Notes: generated by a model from the letters alone, not told the origin. A stretch of 64,000 bases of DNA from Microtetraspora sp. NBRC 16547 (GCF_030268965.1 NZ_BSSE01000001.1:259796-323795); one strand, 5' to 3'. Counted from the stretch's first letter, positions 50,142 through 59,398 are shown. Numbers and translations are program-made.

Positions 50142-51739
50142 GCGCCCTCCCCGGCGCCGGTCATCGCCGAGCCGAGCTGCTCGGGGGTCACAGAGCTGGG
50201 ATCGACGTCGGCGACGATCCGCCCGCGCAGGATGACCTTGAGCGAGTCGGACAGGCCGATGAGCTCGTCGAGGTCCGCGGAGATCAGCAGTACGGCGAGC
50301 CCGGCGGCGCGGGCGTCGCGCAGGTGGTCCCAGATGGCCGCCTGCGCGCCCACGTCAACGCCCCGCGTGGGGTGCGACGCGATCAGCAGCACCGGTTCGC
50401 CGCTCATCTCCCGGCCGACGATCAGCTTCTGCTGGTTGCCGCCGGACAGGGCGGCCGCGTCCACGTCGATGCCGGGGGTGCGGACGTCGTACTCGTCGAC
50501 GATCCGCTGGGTGTCCTTGCGGGCTCCCGCCCGGTCGATCCAGATGCCCTTGACGTTGGGCCTGCGCGTCTGGTGGCCGAGGATGCGGTTCTCCCAGAGC
50601 GGCGCCTCCAGCAGCAGCCCGTGCCGGTGCCGGTCCTCGGGGATGAATCCGATGCCGCCCTCGCGTCTCTTCAGGGTGGACCAGTCGGTGATGTCCGTGC
50701 CGCCCAGGTTGATCGTCCCGGCGGTGATGGAACGCATGCCCATGATGGCCTCGACCAGCTCGGCCTGCCCGTTGCCCTCGACCCCGGCGATGCCCAGGAC
50801 CTCGCCCTTGTGGATCGTGAAGGAGACGTCCTCCAACTGGAGGCGCGCGCCTTCCGCCTTCAACTGTTCGGCGGAGGCGCCCTTCGGGACGGGTCCGTGC
50901 CCCGGGGCCGCCATCGTGAGGCCGGAGACCTCCAGCATGGCGACGTCGGTGACGGTGGACTCGCGGGTCTCCGGGCTGGGCAGCTCGCTGCCGACCATCA
51001 GCTCGGCGAGCTTGCGCGCGGTCACGCCGCTGGGCTCGACGCTGGCCACGGTGGTGCCCCGGCGGATCACGGTGATCGCGTCGGCCACCTTCAGGACCTC
51101 GTCGAGCTTGTGCGAGATGAACAGAATCGTCAGACCCTCGCGGACCAGCACCCGGAGGTTGTCGAAGAGCTCGTCCACCTCGTGCGGCACGAGCACGGCG
51201 GTCGGCTCGTCCAGGATGAGGATCCGGGCGCCCCGGTAGAGCACCTTGAGGATCTCGACCCGCTGGCGGTCCCCGACCCCGAGTTCCTCGACCAGCGTGT
51301 CCGGGTCGACGCCGAGGCCGTACGCGTCGGAGATCTCCTTGATCTTCTTGCGTGCCCGGCCGAAGTTGAGGGCGATGCCGAGCTTGCGCGGCTCGCTGCC
51401 GAGGACCACGTTCTCGAGGACGGTGAGGTTGTCCGCCAGCATGAAGTGCTGGTGGACCATGCCGATCCCGGCGGCGATGGCGTCGCCGGGGGTGTGGAAG
51501 CTCACGGCCGACCCGTTGATCCGGATCTCGCCCTCGTCCGGGCGCTGCATGCCGTACAGGATCTTCATGAGCGTGGACTTGCCCGCGCCGTTCTCACCGA
51601 CGATGGCATGGATGTGCCCTTTGGCGACGCTCAGGCGGATGTCCCGGTTCGCGACGACTCCGGGAAACCTCTTGGTGATCCCCTTCAGCTCTACGGCGGG
51701 ATCTGTGGCGATTACGGTGGTTATGGCGGCCTCCCCCAC
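50138..51739 (-). CDS. nupO: Nucleoside ABC transporter ATP-binding protein (two ABC domains)
   Basis: A protein of about 533 residues with tandem ABC domains. The first has G-E-N-G-A-G-K-S-T (Walker A) and L-I-L-D-E-P-T-A (Walker B). The second has a degenerate G-V-E-G-N-G-Q-A-E and L-S-G-G-N-Q-Q-K, with S-H-P-T-R-G-V-D-V-G, as in RbsA/NupO-type ATPases where only one site is catalytic. The start is uncertain: GTG at 51739 is used, but the V-E-L-K-G-I-T-K-R-F opening could also begin from a rarer start nearer 51700. It follows a hairpin terminator after bmpA. Confidence 0.92.
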   Translation of the reverse strand: MGEAAITTVIATDPAVELKGITKRFPGVVANRDIRLSVAKGHIHAIVGENGAGKSTLMKILYGMQRPDEGEIRINGSAVSFHTPGDAIAAGIGMVHQHFMLADNLTVLENVVLGSEPRKLGIALNFGRARKKIKEISDAYGLGVDPDTLVEELGVGDRQRVEILKVLYRGARILILDEPTAVLVPHEVDELFDNLRVLVREGLTILFISHKLDEVLKVADAITVIRRGTTVASVEPSGVTARKLAELMVGSELPSPETRESTVTDVAMLEVSGLTMAAPGHGPVPKGASAEQLKAEGARLQLEDVSFTIHKGEVLGIAGVEGNGQAELVEAIMGMRSITAGTINLGGTDITDWSTLKRREGGIGFIPEDRHRHGLLLEAPLWENRILGHQTRRPNVKGIWIDRAGARKDTQRIVDEYDVRTPGIDVDAAALSGGNQQKLIVGREMSGEPVLLIASHPTRGVDVGAQAAIWDHLRDARAAGLAVLLISADLDELIGLSDSLKVILRGRIVADVDPSSVTPEQLGSAMTGAGEGA

Positions 51740-51770
51740 ACGAAGTGCCTGCGGACAGGCACATTGGGCC

Positions 51771-51799
51771 GAGAAAGCCCGGAGCGATCTGCTCCGGGC
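51771..51799 (-). terminator. Terminator or attenuator between bmpA and nupO
   Basis: On the minus strand GCCCGGAGC and GCTCCGGGC (perfect 9-base stem, loop AGATC) are followed by TTTCTC. It starts 20 bases past the bmpA stop. Partial readthrough here would give more binding protein than transporter, a common design. Confidence 0.85.
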
Positions 51800-51818
51800 C
51801 CCTCGGAGAGACGGCAGG

Positions 51819-52880
51819 TCAGGGGGTCGCGGAGACCGTGATCTCGCCGTTGACGATCTTCTGCTTGTACTCGTCGAGCTGGGTCTTGATGTCGTCGATC
51901 TTGCCGCCGGTGGTGGAGAAGTCGACACCGCCCGCCTTGAGGTCGTACCGCGCCTCACCCGACTTGACGTCGCCGGCCACGAAGTTCTTGAGGAAGTCGT
52001 AGACCGCGACGTCGACCTTCTTCAGCATCGAGGTGATGATGACGTCGGAGACGGCCTTGTCCGCGGTCAGGGCCTGGTCGGAGTCGACGCCGATCGCCAT
52101 GGCGTCCGCGCCCTTGACGGCCTCGAAGACACCGCCGCCGGAACCGCCCGCGGCCTGGTAGATCACGTCGGCGCCGGCGTCCAGCATGCCCTGCGCCGTG
52201 GTCTTGCCCTTGGCCGGGTCGTTGAAGCCGGTGAACTCCGGCGGCTCGCTCAGGTACTTGACCTGGATCTTGATGTCGGGCTTGACGGCCTTGGCGCCGG
52301 CCACATAGCCCGCCTCGAACTTCTGGATCAGCGGAACCTTGACGCCGCCGATGTAGCCGATGCTGCCCTTCTTGGACTTCAGCGCGGCGGCCGCGCCGAC
52401 CAGGAACGAGCCCTGCTCCTCGGCGAAGACCAGGTTGCTGATGTTGGGGCCGGTGGCGTCCGCGTCGTCGACGATCGCGAACTTGACGTCGGGGAACTCC
52501 GCGGCGACCTTCTTCATCGCCGCGGAGTACGCGAATCCGACCGCGATGATCGGGTTGTACCCGGTGGAGGCGAGCAGGCGGAGCCGCTCCTCCTTCTGCG
52601 CGTCGGTCTCGCCGGGAGCGGCGGAGAGGTCCTTGGTGCCCAGGCCGAACTCGTCCTTGGCCTTGTCGAGGCCGGCGGCGGCGGCGTCGTTGAACGACTG
52701 GTCGCCACGTCCGCCGATGTCGTACGCGAGGCCGACCTTGCCCTTCGCCGCGTCCGGCGCCGACGACGCGTTGGCGGTCGTCTCGCCCTTGGTGTCACTA
52801 CCTCCACACGCGGCGGCGGCCATGAGCATGGCTCCCGCAGCAGTGGCGGCAGCCAGCTTGCTTACTCGATTGCGGAGCAA
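51819..52880 (-). CDS. bmpA: Nucleoside-binding lipoprotein (BMP family)
   Basis: A 353-residue substrate-binding lipoprotein. TTG at 52880 is chosen because GGGGAG lies six bases before it and it gives a normal lipoprotein signal (M-L-R-N-R...A-A-A-C25). The mature part has the BMP/PnrA pattern: V-G-L-A-Y-D-I-G-G-R-G-D-Q-S-F-N-D-A, then V-A-G-A-K-A-V, and D-V-I-Y-Q-A-A-G-G-S-G-G-G-V-F. It captures nucleosides for the NupOPQ importer encoded downstream. Confidence 0.95.
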   Translation of the reverse strand: MLRNRVSKLAAATAAGAMLMAAAACGGSDTKGETTANASSAPDAAKGKVGLAYDIGGRGDQSFNDAAAAGLDKAKDEFGLGTKDLSAAPGETDAQKEERLRLLASTGYNPIIAVGFAYSAAMKKVAAEFPDVKFAIVDDADATGPNISNLVFAEEQGSFLVGAAAALKSKKGSIGYIGGVKVPLIQKFEAGYVAGAKAVKPDIKIQVKYLSEPPEFTGFNDPAKGKTTAQGMLDAGADVIYQAAGGSGGGVFEAVKGADAMAIGVDSDQALTADKAVSDVIITSMLKKVDVAVYDFLKNFVAGDVKSGEARYDLKAGGVDFSTTGGKIDDIKTQLDEYKQKIVNGEITVSATP

Positions 52881-52951
52881 GGTGTACTCCCCTTCCGTGT
52901 CCCCGCCGTCCAACCGGTCGCGCACGCACGACGCGCGGCGACCCTGCACGG

Positions 52952-52980
52952 AAGATAGTTGTTTGACCTGCATAGACCAA
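52952..52980 (-). promoter_or_regulatory. Probable promoter of bmpA
   Basis: On the minus strand: TTGGTC, 17 bases, then TATCTT. The -10 box lies about 72 bases upstream of the TTG start, in a locally AT-rich patch. Confidence 0.55.
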
Positions 52981-54035
52981 ATGGGCGCACGAGTCCGAAA
53001 CCTCTCCGTTATGCAGCTCACGCCACCTTGTGACCAGTGGGTAATTCGGATCAACCGGACAGGCCCCGGATCCACCTCGCGATGATCTTCTTCGCACGTC
53101 GCCGCCCGGATCGACCGGCCGGATCCCGCCCCGCCCGGCCGGAGGGCGGCCGGGCGGGACCACCGGCCCGTCGGCAATCAGAACGAGCCGCGCCGGGCGC
53201 CGTCGAAGCGCGCGGTCGGCGCGTCGACGCCCTCCACGCCGTACGTCAGGAAGACCCTCCCGGCGTCATGAACTCCCGGAGACAACCGACGCCTCATGCG
53301 GCGCCAGGCGATTCCCGGAACGTCCAGGAATACCGCGTCGTCGAACCTGTAGCCAGGGGCCGAGAACAAGCCGATCGCATTCCACCAGACGGCAAGAAGA
53401 AGAGCGTGATCCCCCGCCTGCCCACGCCCGGCCGTACGCCGGTGGAAATCTTGGGAATCGAAAATGATCACGTCTCCGATGGCCGGTTCGACCGCGACGG
53501 AAGCCTCGCTCCCGACGATTTCCCATGAGTAACCGATGCCCCTTCGGCACGGGTCGTCGGCGGCCTCGCCCCGGAATTCGCGCGTGTGGTCGTGCTGCTC
53601 GCGGCCGCCCGTCGGCCTCGTCCGCGGCCCTGGCCTCGCTGGGACTCAGCCCGAGATGGGCGGCCCAAGATGCGCACGGAAGGCGATATTCGCGAGTGTC
53701 TCAGTCGGTCGACGGAAACGAAGTCCGGCGTCTCCGCCAGTGCGGTGCGCGTTTCGACGGGAAGCGCCCGGCGCCCGTGAATCGCCGCGATCCGGCCCTC
53801 ATTCGACTGCGGGATTCGGTCCCGGGCAAGAGGTCCCGAGGCGACGGCGGATTCGGTCGAGGATTCGGTTTCGGGTGAGAAACTCGGAGGCAACGGCGAG
53901 ATCGGTGCCCGTCGACTCGAAAAGGCCCGGCAGACCTTCCGCCGCGGTTTTCCGGAAAGTCACGTGAGCATCGCCGGACGGCGAGAGCGTTCACCCGGTG
54001 AACGCGCGCACCACCCGGCCGGGCCGATACGCGAT
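52981..54035. other. Long region without a confident gene
   Basis: About 1 kb between the bmpA promoter and the amidohydrolase terminator. The only stretch with coding-like codon use is the minus-strand frame 53178-53471. The other open frames (for example 53468-53893) are Arg/Ser-rich in the wrong phase and lack ribosome sites. The part at 53680-53880 has lower GC and may be decayed sequence. Confidence 0.5.
53178..53471 (-). CDS. Possible small hypothetical protein or gene remnant
   Basis: A 97-residue frame from GTG 53471 with a nearby GGAG. It contains W-W-N-A-I-G-L-F and V-F-L-T-Y-G-V-E-G-V-D. Third codon positions are moderately GC-rich, especially in the second half. I do not recognise the family. 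It could equally be the surviving end of a longer decayed gene. Confidence 0.3.
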   Translation of the reverse strand: MIIFDSQDFHRRTAGRGQAGDHALLLAVWWNAIGLFSAPGYRFDDAVFLDVPGIAWRRMRRRLSPGVHDAGRVFLTYGVEGVDAPTARFDGARRGSF

Positions 54036-54075
54036 CGCCCCGGTCACATCATCACTTGATGCCGTGACCGGGGCG
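54036..54075 (-). terminator. Terminator after the M20 amidohydrolase
   Basis: Perfect 12-base arms (54036-54047 and 54064-54075) with a 16-base loop, beginning 12 bases past the stop of the minus-strand gene at 54088. Confidence 0.8.
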
Positions 54076-54087
54076 GTGGACGGCCGT

Positions 54088-55335
54088 TTAGCGGGCTCCG
54101 TCGCCCCAGAGCGCGGTGAGCGCGGTCGCCGCGAGCGTCTTGACCCCGACGCCGATGGCCCGCTCGTCCACGTCGAACTCCGGACGGTGGATGTCGACCT
54201 CGTTGACCGCGCCGGGGACGCGGGTGCCGAGCCGGGCCAGCGCGCCGGGCACCGACTCGACATACCAGGAGAAGTCCTCACCGCCGAGACTCTGCGGGGT
54301 GGGCACGGGCCCCGCGTCGCCGATCATCTGGACCACGGCGTCGTGCAGCATCTGGATGCTCGTCGCCTCGTTGACCGTCGGCGGCGTGCCACGCCGGTAG
54401 TCGATCTCCGCCTCGACGCCGTACGCCGCGGCCACCGACTCCACGAGCGAGGTGATGAGGTCGGGCGCCTGCTGCCAGGCCTCCTCGTCGAGCGAGCGCA
54501 CGCTGCCCTGCGCCATGCCGACATCCGGGATGAGGTTGAAGGCGGAGCCGGCCGAGACCTGCCCCCAGACGAGGCTGAGGCTGGAGCGCGGGTCCACCCG
54601 GCGGGACAGTGCGGCGGGCAGCTCAGTAATGATCTTGCTCAGCGCGTACACGAGGTCGACCGTCAGGTGCGGGCGCGCCGTGTGGCCGCCCGGCCCGGAG
54701 ACGCGGATCTGGACGTTGTCGCAGGAGCCGGTGATCGCACCGACACGCAGGCCCACGTGACCGACGTCGATCCTGGGATCGCAGTGCAGCGCGAAGATGC
54801 GGTCCACATCGCTCAGCCCGCCGTCGCGCATGACCTCCAGGGCGCCGCTGCCGATCTCCTCGGCGGGCTGGAAGAGCAGCCGGACCCGGCCGGGCAGCGC
54901 GCCCGCGTCGGCCTGGGCGGCGAGGTACAGGCCGGCGCCGAGGACCGCGGCCGTGTGGACGTCGTGGCCGCAGGCGTGGCACGCGCCCGGAACCGTCGAC
55001 CGGTACGGCACGTCCTTCTCGTCGTCCATCGGCAGCGCGTCGATGTCGGCGCGCAGCGCCACCGTCGGACCGGTGTCCCGGCCGAGATCGACCCACAGGC
55101 CGGTACCCCGGGTGAGCCGCCTCGGCTTCAGGCCGGCGTCGGACAGCCGCTGCGCGATCTTCTCCGTGGTGCGGTGCTCGTTGAAGGCGGTCTCCGGGTG
55201 GGCGTGGACGTCACGCCGGAACTCGATGAGCTCATCGCCGTGCTCGCGCAGGAAGTCGGTCAACTGCCCGGCGAGGTCGCCACCCTGGGGAACCACCGCG
55301 TGATCGGGGGGCGCGAGCCTCGATGAGATCGTCAC
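54088..55335 (-). CDS. M20-family amidohydrolase/metallopeptidase
   Basis: A 415-residue enzyme of the M20D group (hippurate hydrolase/N-acyl amino acid amidohydrolase). Metal-binding C-H-A-C-G-H-D is present, as are the catalytic F-Q-P-A-E-E, H-C-D-P for the next ligand and G-G-E-D-F-S-W near the end. The actual amide substrate is not known. GTG at 55335 follows AGGAAAGAG. It stands alone, with its own terminator downstream. Confidence 0.92.
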   Translation of the reverse strand: MTISSRLAPPDHAVVPQGGDLAGQLTDFLREHGDELIEFRRDVHAHPETAFNEHRTTEKIAQRLSDAGLKPRRLTRGTGLWVDLGRDTGPTVALRADIDALPMDDEKDVPYRSTVPGACHACGHDVHTAAVLGAGLYLAAQADAGALPGRVRLLFQPAEEIGSGALEVMRDGGLSDVDRIFALHCDPRIDVGHVGLRVGAITGSCDNVQIRVSGPGGHTARPHLTVDLVYALSKIITELPAALSRRVDPRSSLSLVWGQVSAGSAFNLIPDVGMAQGSVRSLDEEAWQQAPDLITSLVESVAAAYGVEAEIDYRRGTPPTVNEATSIQMLHDAVVQMIGDAGPVPTPQSLGGEDFSWYVESVPGALARLGTRVPGAVNEVDIHRPEFDVDERAIGVGVKTLAATALTALWGDGAR

Positions 55336-55722
55336 AACTCTTTCCTTCCTCGGGCGAACCGCGGCCCACGGGCCATGGAGGGTGCCGTGCCCTCTACCCG
55401 GCGCGGTTCGCCGGTTATCGTGATGGCGCTCAGCCGGAGCGCGACCGCCTCGCGCCGGGCGCCGGACAGCCGGGTCCGGAGATCGGCTGAGCGTCGCCGT
55501 CGTACCCGCCCTCGCCCAGGTTCCGTGTCAAACGCCCGAGCGGATCTCTGTGGAGCCCGCTCCACCCGGCAGGCCGCGATGTCAGGCCACGCCGAAGAGC
55601 GAAAGGGTCGCGTAGGCATGTCCGCCACGACCGACCCTCCGTTCACAATCTTTCCACGGTTACGGCGGGCAAGATGGGCGATTGACACAGTATTTACGGC
55701 GGCAACCCGATCACCCGCCCAT
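55336..55722. other. Non-coding gap of 387 bases
   Basis: The upstream region of the amidohydrolase gene and the downstream end of the carboxylate-amine ligase gene. No convincing gene is present. The part at 55620-55720 is relatively AT-rich and may include the amidohydrolase promoter. Confidence 0.6.
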
Positions 55723-56904
55723 TCAGGTCCCCGAGTGGCCCGGGCCTCCGCCTCCGAACCCGGGAGGCGACGTCACGAACCTGTCCTCGGCGAGTTCCAT
55801 GATCGTCGCGTCCACGACGTCCTCCAGCGCCCCGCCCGCCGACAGGATCGCCCGCTGCCGCTCGCACGAGCTGCCCCAGTCCAGGACCTCGGCCATGACG
55901 GCGAGCTCGTCCGCGCACCCGAGCCGCTCGGCCACCGGCTCCAGCTCGCGCTGCAGCTCGTAGAGCACGTCGCGCACCGGTGCGGTCGATCCCTGGTCAT
56001 CGGTGATGACCTCGGCGTTCAGCCCGTATCGGGTGGCGCGCCACTTGTTGTCCCGCACGACCCACGCGGGCGGCCGGGGAAGCTTGTACCCCCGGTCGAG
56101 CTGCTGGTCGAACTGCTGGACCAGGCACTGGGACAGGGCGGTCACCATCCCGACCTCACGGAGAGTGGGGATCCCGTCGAACATCCGGATCTCGATAGTC
56201 CCGAAATCAGGATGTGGTCTGATATCCCACCATACCTCCTTAATACTCCTAATTGTCCCTGCGCGTACCAGAGTGTCCATATACTCCTCGAACTCCGCCC
56301 AGTCGGCCAGCAGGTGCGGCGGGCCGGCCGTGGGCAGCGCCCCGAAGACGATGGCCCGGCTGGACGCGAGCCCGGTGTCCTGGCCGCCCCAGCAGGGACT
56401 CGACGAGGTGAGCGCGAGGAAGTGCGGCAGGTACGCCGCCAGCGCGTTGACGATCGGGATGACCTTGTCCCTGTCCCGCACGCCGACGTGCACGTGCACG
56501 CCGAAGGTCTGGATGCGCCAGGCCAGCCACTGCATCTCCTCGACCAGCTCGGTGTAGCGCTGGACGGGCGCGTAGACCGCGTCACGCCAGTCGCTGATCG
56601 CGTGCGTGCCGGTGCAGGCCAGGGACATCCCGCGCGGCTCGACCGCGTCGCGCAGCCGGTCGATGCTCTTGCTCAGGTCGGCCACGGCCTCCGCGGCCGT
56701 GTGGCAGACGTCGGTGACGATCTCGATCTGGGACTGCATCAGCTCGTGCATGGCCTTGGGACGTGAGCTCTCGCTCAGCTCGGGGACCGCGGCCAGCACC
56801 TCCTTCGCGTCCTGGCGGAGGCGCCGGGTGTGCCGGTCGACGAGCTGCAACTCCCACTCCACACCAAGAGTCGCCCCACGCGAAGGATTGAACTGGATCG
56901 CCAC
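55723..56904 (-). CDS. Carboxylate-amine ligase (GCS2/YbdK family)
   Basis: A 393-residue ATP-dependent glutamate-cysteine-ligase-like enzyme. The N-terminal G-V-E-W-E-L-Q-L motif, the H-V-H-V-G-V centre and the W-W-D-I-R-P-H-P-D-F-G-T-I-E-I-R motif are all present. In actinomycetes this family includes steps of ergothioneine or mycothiol-related chemistry, but the substrate is not proven here. GTG at 56904 follows GGAGG. Codons for about 30 residues around 56190-56280 use A/T-rich forms (ACA, ATT, AGG, AGT, GTA, CCA, CCT), quite unlike the rest of the gene. Confidence 0.9.
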   Translation of the reverse strand: MAIQFNPSRGATLGVEWELQLVDRHTRRLRQDAKEVLAAVPELSESSRPKAMHELMQSQIEIVTDVCHTAAEAVADLSKSIDRLRDAVEPRGMSLACTGTHAISDWRDAVYAPVQRYTELVEEMQWLAWRIQTFGVHVHVGVRDRDKVIPIVNALAAYLPHFLALTSSSPCWGGQDTGLASSRAIVFGALPTAGPPHLLADWAEFEEYMDTLVRAGTIRSIKEVWWDIRPHPDFGTIEIRMFDGIPTLREVGMVTALSQCLVQQFDQQLDRGYKLPRPPAWVVRDNKWRATRYGLNAEVITDDQGSTAPVRDVLYELQRELEPVAERLGCADELAVMAEVLDWGSSCERQRAILSAGGALEDVVDATIMELAEDRFVTSPPGFGGGGPGHSGT

Positions 56905-56966
56905 CGCGGACCTCCCGTGCTCGGAATCGGCGTTCTTCTACGCCGTACCCGATTTACCCGCCCGAT

Positions 56967-57173
56967 TTACCCCCTTCTGCTGCCGGTTTTCCAGGCACGT
57001 ACCCCGACGACGCCCAACACGACGGCCAGGATGATGTTGACCGCGATGAGAATGCCGTGAACCACGTAGAAACCGGTCTCGTGCCCATCAGCGAGGTTGA
57101 AACCGAGATTGATCCATTCAAAGATCATGAAAGCGGCAAGGGCGAGGAGAAAGCCCGATACACGTCTCGTCAT
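56967..57173 (-). CDS. SCO4848-like small membrane protein
   Basis: A 68-residue protein with two membrane helices, R-R-V-S-G-F-L-L-A at the start and V-V-L-G-V-V-G-V-R-A-W near the end, the layout of the SCO4848 family in actinomycetes. It is next to a D-Ala-D-Ala carboxypeptidase gene, as in Streptomyces. Function unknown. Confidence 0.85.
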   Translation of the reverse strand: MTRRVSGFLLALAAFMIFEWINLGFNLADGHETGFYVVHGILIAVNIILAVVLGVVGVRAWKTGSRRG

Positions 57174-57271
57174 GCTCTCAGTATCGGCATTGCCACCGAG
57201 TGCGTACGCCCGCGATCTTCGGGGGATCTGTCACATCATGCGTAGAGACTCGAAGCTAGGCTGATCTCCCT

Positions 57272-58435
57272 ATGAGGACCAGCCTGCACGCCCTCGGGGC
57301 GGCCTTCACCACGGCGACGCTCCTGGGCGTCGCGCTCTGCACCCCCGCCGCCGCGCAGGCCGTGCCTCTCGCGCGCAGCGGCGCCGTCGGCGGCGACCTG
57401 CTCGCCGGCCACGGTGTGATCGCCCCCGCCGGGATCAAGGCCCCCCCGAAGACGACCGCCTCGTCCTACGTCATCGCGGACGCGGAGACCGGGCAGGTGC
57501 TGGCCGCGAAGGACCCGCACGGCCACTACCTCCCGGCGAGCACGCTCAAGACGCTGACCGCGGTCACGCTCATCCCGAAGCTGGACAAGGACAAGACCGT
57601 CAAGCCCAGCCAGGAGGCGTGCGACGAGGAGGGCAGCGCGGTCGGCCTGGTGCCCAAGCCGATCTACAAGGTCGACGACCTCCTGCGCGCGCTGCTGATG
57701 GTGTCGGGCAACGACGCCGCCAACGCCCTCGCCGAGGCGCACGGCGGCCTGGCGACCACCCTCGCCGACATGAACAAGGAGGCCCGCAGGCTCCAGGCGT
57801 ACGACACGGTGGCCAAGACGCCGAGCGGCCTGGACCGGCCGGGCCAGCGGAGCTCGGCATACGACCTCGCGCTGATCGCCAGGGCCGGGCTGGCGCTGCC
57901 CGCGTTCCGGAAGTACGTGAGCACGAAGACGGCCAGGTTCCCCGCGCCCAAGGGCTACTACGAGATCGGCAACCACAACAAGCTGCTCTGGCGCTATCCC
58001 GGCATGATCGGCGTGAAGAACGGCTGGACCACGAAGGCCCAAGGCAGCTTCGTCGGCGCGGCCACGAGGAACGGCCACACGATCATCGTGTCGATCATGC
58101 ACTACGAAGGCTCCTTCTGGGAGGACGTGGCCCACATGCTCGACTGGGGGTTCGCCGCGCGCGGCCGGGCCACCCCGGTGGGCGTCCTAGTCGATCCCGT
58201 GCCCGACAAGCCGATGATCGAGAGGGTGCTGCCGCGCTCCGGTCCCGCGCTCGCCGGAGGAGCCACCGCGCTGCCCTCCCGGCTTCCCGCGCTGCCCTCC
58301 CGGCGTCCCGTCGCCGCCAAGGACGGCGGGAGCGGCCCGCTCGCCGCCATGATCGCGGCCGGCGTCGGCCTGCTCGGCGGCCTCGCCTGGCTCGGCTACG
58401 GCATCCGGCGCCGCCGCCGCGCGAACGGTTCCTGA
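57272..58435 (+). CDS. D-alanyl-D-alanine carboxypeptidase (DacC-like)
   Basis: A 387-residue penicillin-binding protein that trims peptidoglycan stem peptides. A signal peptide reaches about residue 30. The S90-T-L-K93 active site, S145-G-N147, and a K249-N-G variant of the KTG motif are present. A linker and a C-terminal membrane helix with a basic tail anchor it to the membrane. It is divergent from the SCO4848-like gene. Confidence 0.93.
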   Translation: MRTSLHALGAAFTTATLLGVALCTPAAAQAVPLARSGAVGGDLLAGHGVIAPAGIKAPPKTTASSYVIADAETGQVLAAKDPHGHYLPASTLKTLTAVTLIPKLDKDKTVKPSQEACDEEGSAVGLVPKPIYKVDDLLRALLMVSGNDAANALAEAHGGLATTLADMNKEARRLQAYDTVAKTPSGLDRPGQRSSAYDLALIARAGLALPAFRKYVSTKTARFPAPKGYYEIGNHNKLLWRYPGMIGVKNGWTTKAQGSFVGAATRNGHTIIVSIMHYEGSFWEDVAHMLDWGFAARGRATPVGVLVDPVPDKPMIERVLPRSGPALAGGATALPSRLPALPSRRPVAAKDGGSGPLAAMIAAGVGLLGGLAWLGYGIRRRRRANGS

Positions 58436-58462
58436 GGACGCCGGCTCACCGGGTCAGCGGGC

Positions 58463-59398
58463 TCAGGTGGGGATGATGGTGGACGGCACGGGTGTCGGCT
58501 CGGGCGGCGGGCCCATCCCTGAGGTGGCCGTCCACGCGGCGGCGTACAGGACGACCCTCGCCGACCAGTTGATCCAGATCAGCAGGCCCACGACGACGGC
58601 GAACGTGCCGTACACCGGGTTGTGCAGCGTCTTGGCCAGGATCAGCGTCGCGAACTGCTTGAGCACGCCGAACGCGACGGCGCCGACCAGAGCGCCCCTG
58701 AGCAGGACCCGGAACGGCTGCCGCGGCCGGGCCAGCCAGCCGAACAGGATCAGGAAGAGCAGCAGGTCCGCGCCCAGTCCGGCGAGGAAGCCGGTGATCC
58801 AGACAGCGGCACCGGCGAACCAGGAGGTGCCCAGGCCGAGCCAGCCGGCCACCGTGCTCGTCGCCCCGGTGGCGAACGCGCCGATGACGGCCGACGCGAG
58901 CAGGGTCACGCCGATGAGGACGAGCGTGATCAGGTCCCTGAGCTTGCCCAGAAAGAAGCTGAGCGGCGGCTCGCGGCTCATCCAGATCTCGCGGAGCGCC
59001 TCGCGCAGCGCGTCCACCGCGCCGAGGCCCGCGTACAGCAGGCCGACCAGGCCGACGATCCCCGCCCCCGCCCGAGCCTGGGCGATCGTGCTGATCTGGA
59101 GCCGGTCGGCGAGCCCGGGGAGCTGCTGGTTGATCGCCTCGGCGAGCGTGTTCTGCGCGTCCGGGCGGGCCGCCAGGACGAAGCCGAGCACCGCGAACGC
59201 CAGCGCGATCAACGGGAAGAAGGACAGGAACGCGAAGTAGGTGACCGCTCCCGCCAACCGACTGGCCGACTGCACCTGGTACCGGTGGATGGTGCGGACC
59301 AGGTGGTCGAACCAGGGGAACCTGACGCGTTCCCGCTCCAGCAGGCGGCGGCCGCGGGCCTTGACCTTCTCGGCAAGCCGCAAGATCCGCGTGAACAT
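58463..59398 (-). CDS. YihY/BrkB-family membrane protein
   Basis: A 311-residue protein with about six membrane helices and the family pattern L-A-G-A-V-T-Y-F-A-F-L-S-F-F-P-L. The short cytoplasmic N-terminus is basic. The ATG at 59398 is chosen since GGGAGG is well placed; GTG at 59404 overlaps that site. Function of the family is not settled. Downstream of trpS by 66 bases. Confidence 0.9.
   Translation of the reverse strand: MFTRILRLAEKVKARGRRLLERERVRFPWFDHLVRTIHRYQVQSASRLAGAVTYFAFLSFFPLIALAFAVLGFVLAARPDAQNTLAEAINQQLPGLADRLQISTIAQARAGAGIVGLVGLLYAGLGAVDALREALREIWMSREPPLSFFLGKLRDLITLVLIGVTLLASAVIGAFATGATSTVAGWLGLGTSWFAGAAVWITGFLAGLGADLLLFLILFGWLARPRQPFRVLLRGALVGAVAFGVLKQFATLILAKTLHNPVYGTFAVVVGLLIWINWSARVVLYAAAWTATSGMGPPPEPTPVPSTIIPT

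Noticed and set aside
53468-53893. 141-codon minus-strand frame
   Set aside because: No ribosome site, Arg/Ser-rich, and codon bias does not match its reading phase.
55682-55720. TTGACA on the plus strand as a promoter
   Set aside because: It points into the antisense of the carboxylate-amine ligase gene, with no -10 box at the right distance and no gene downstream.
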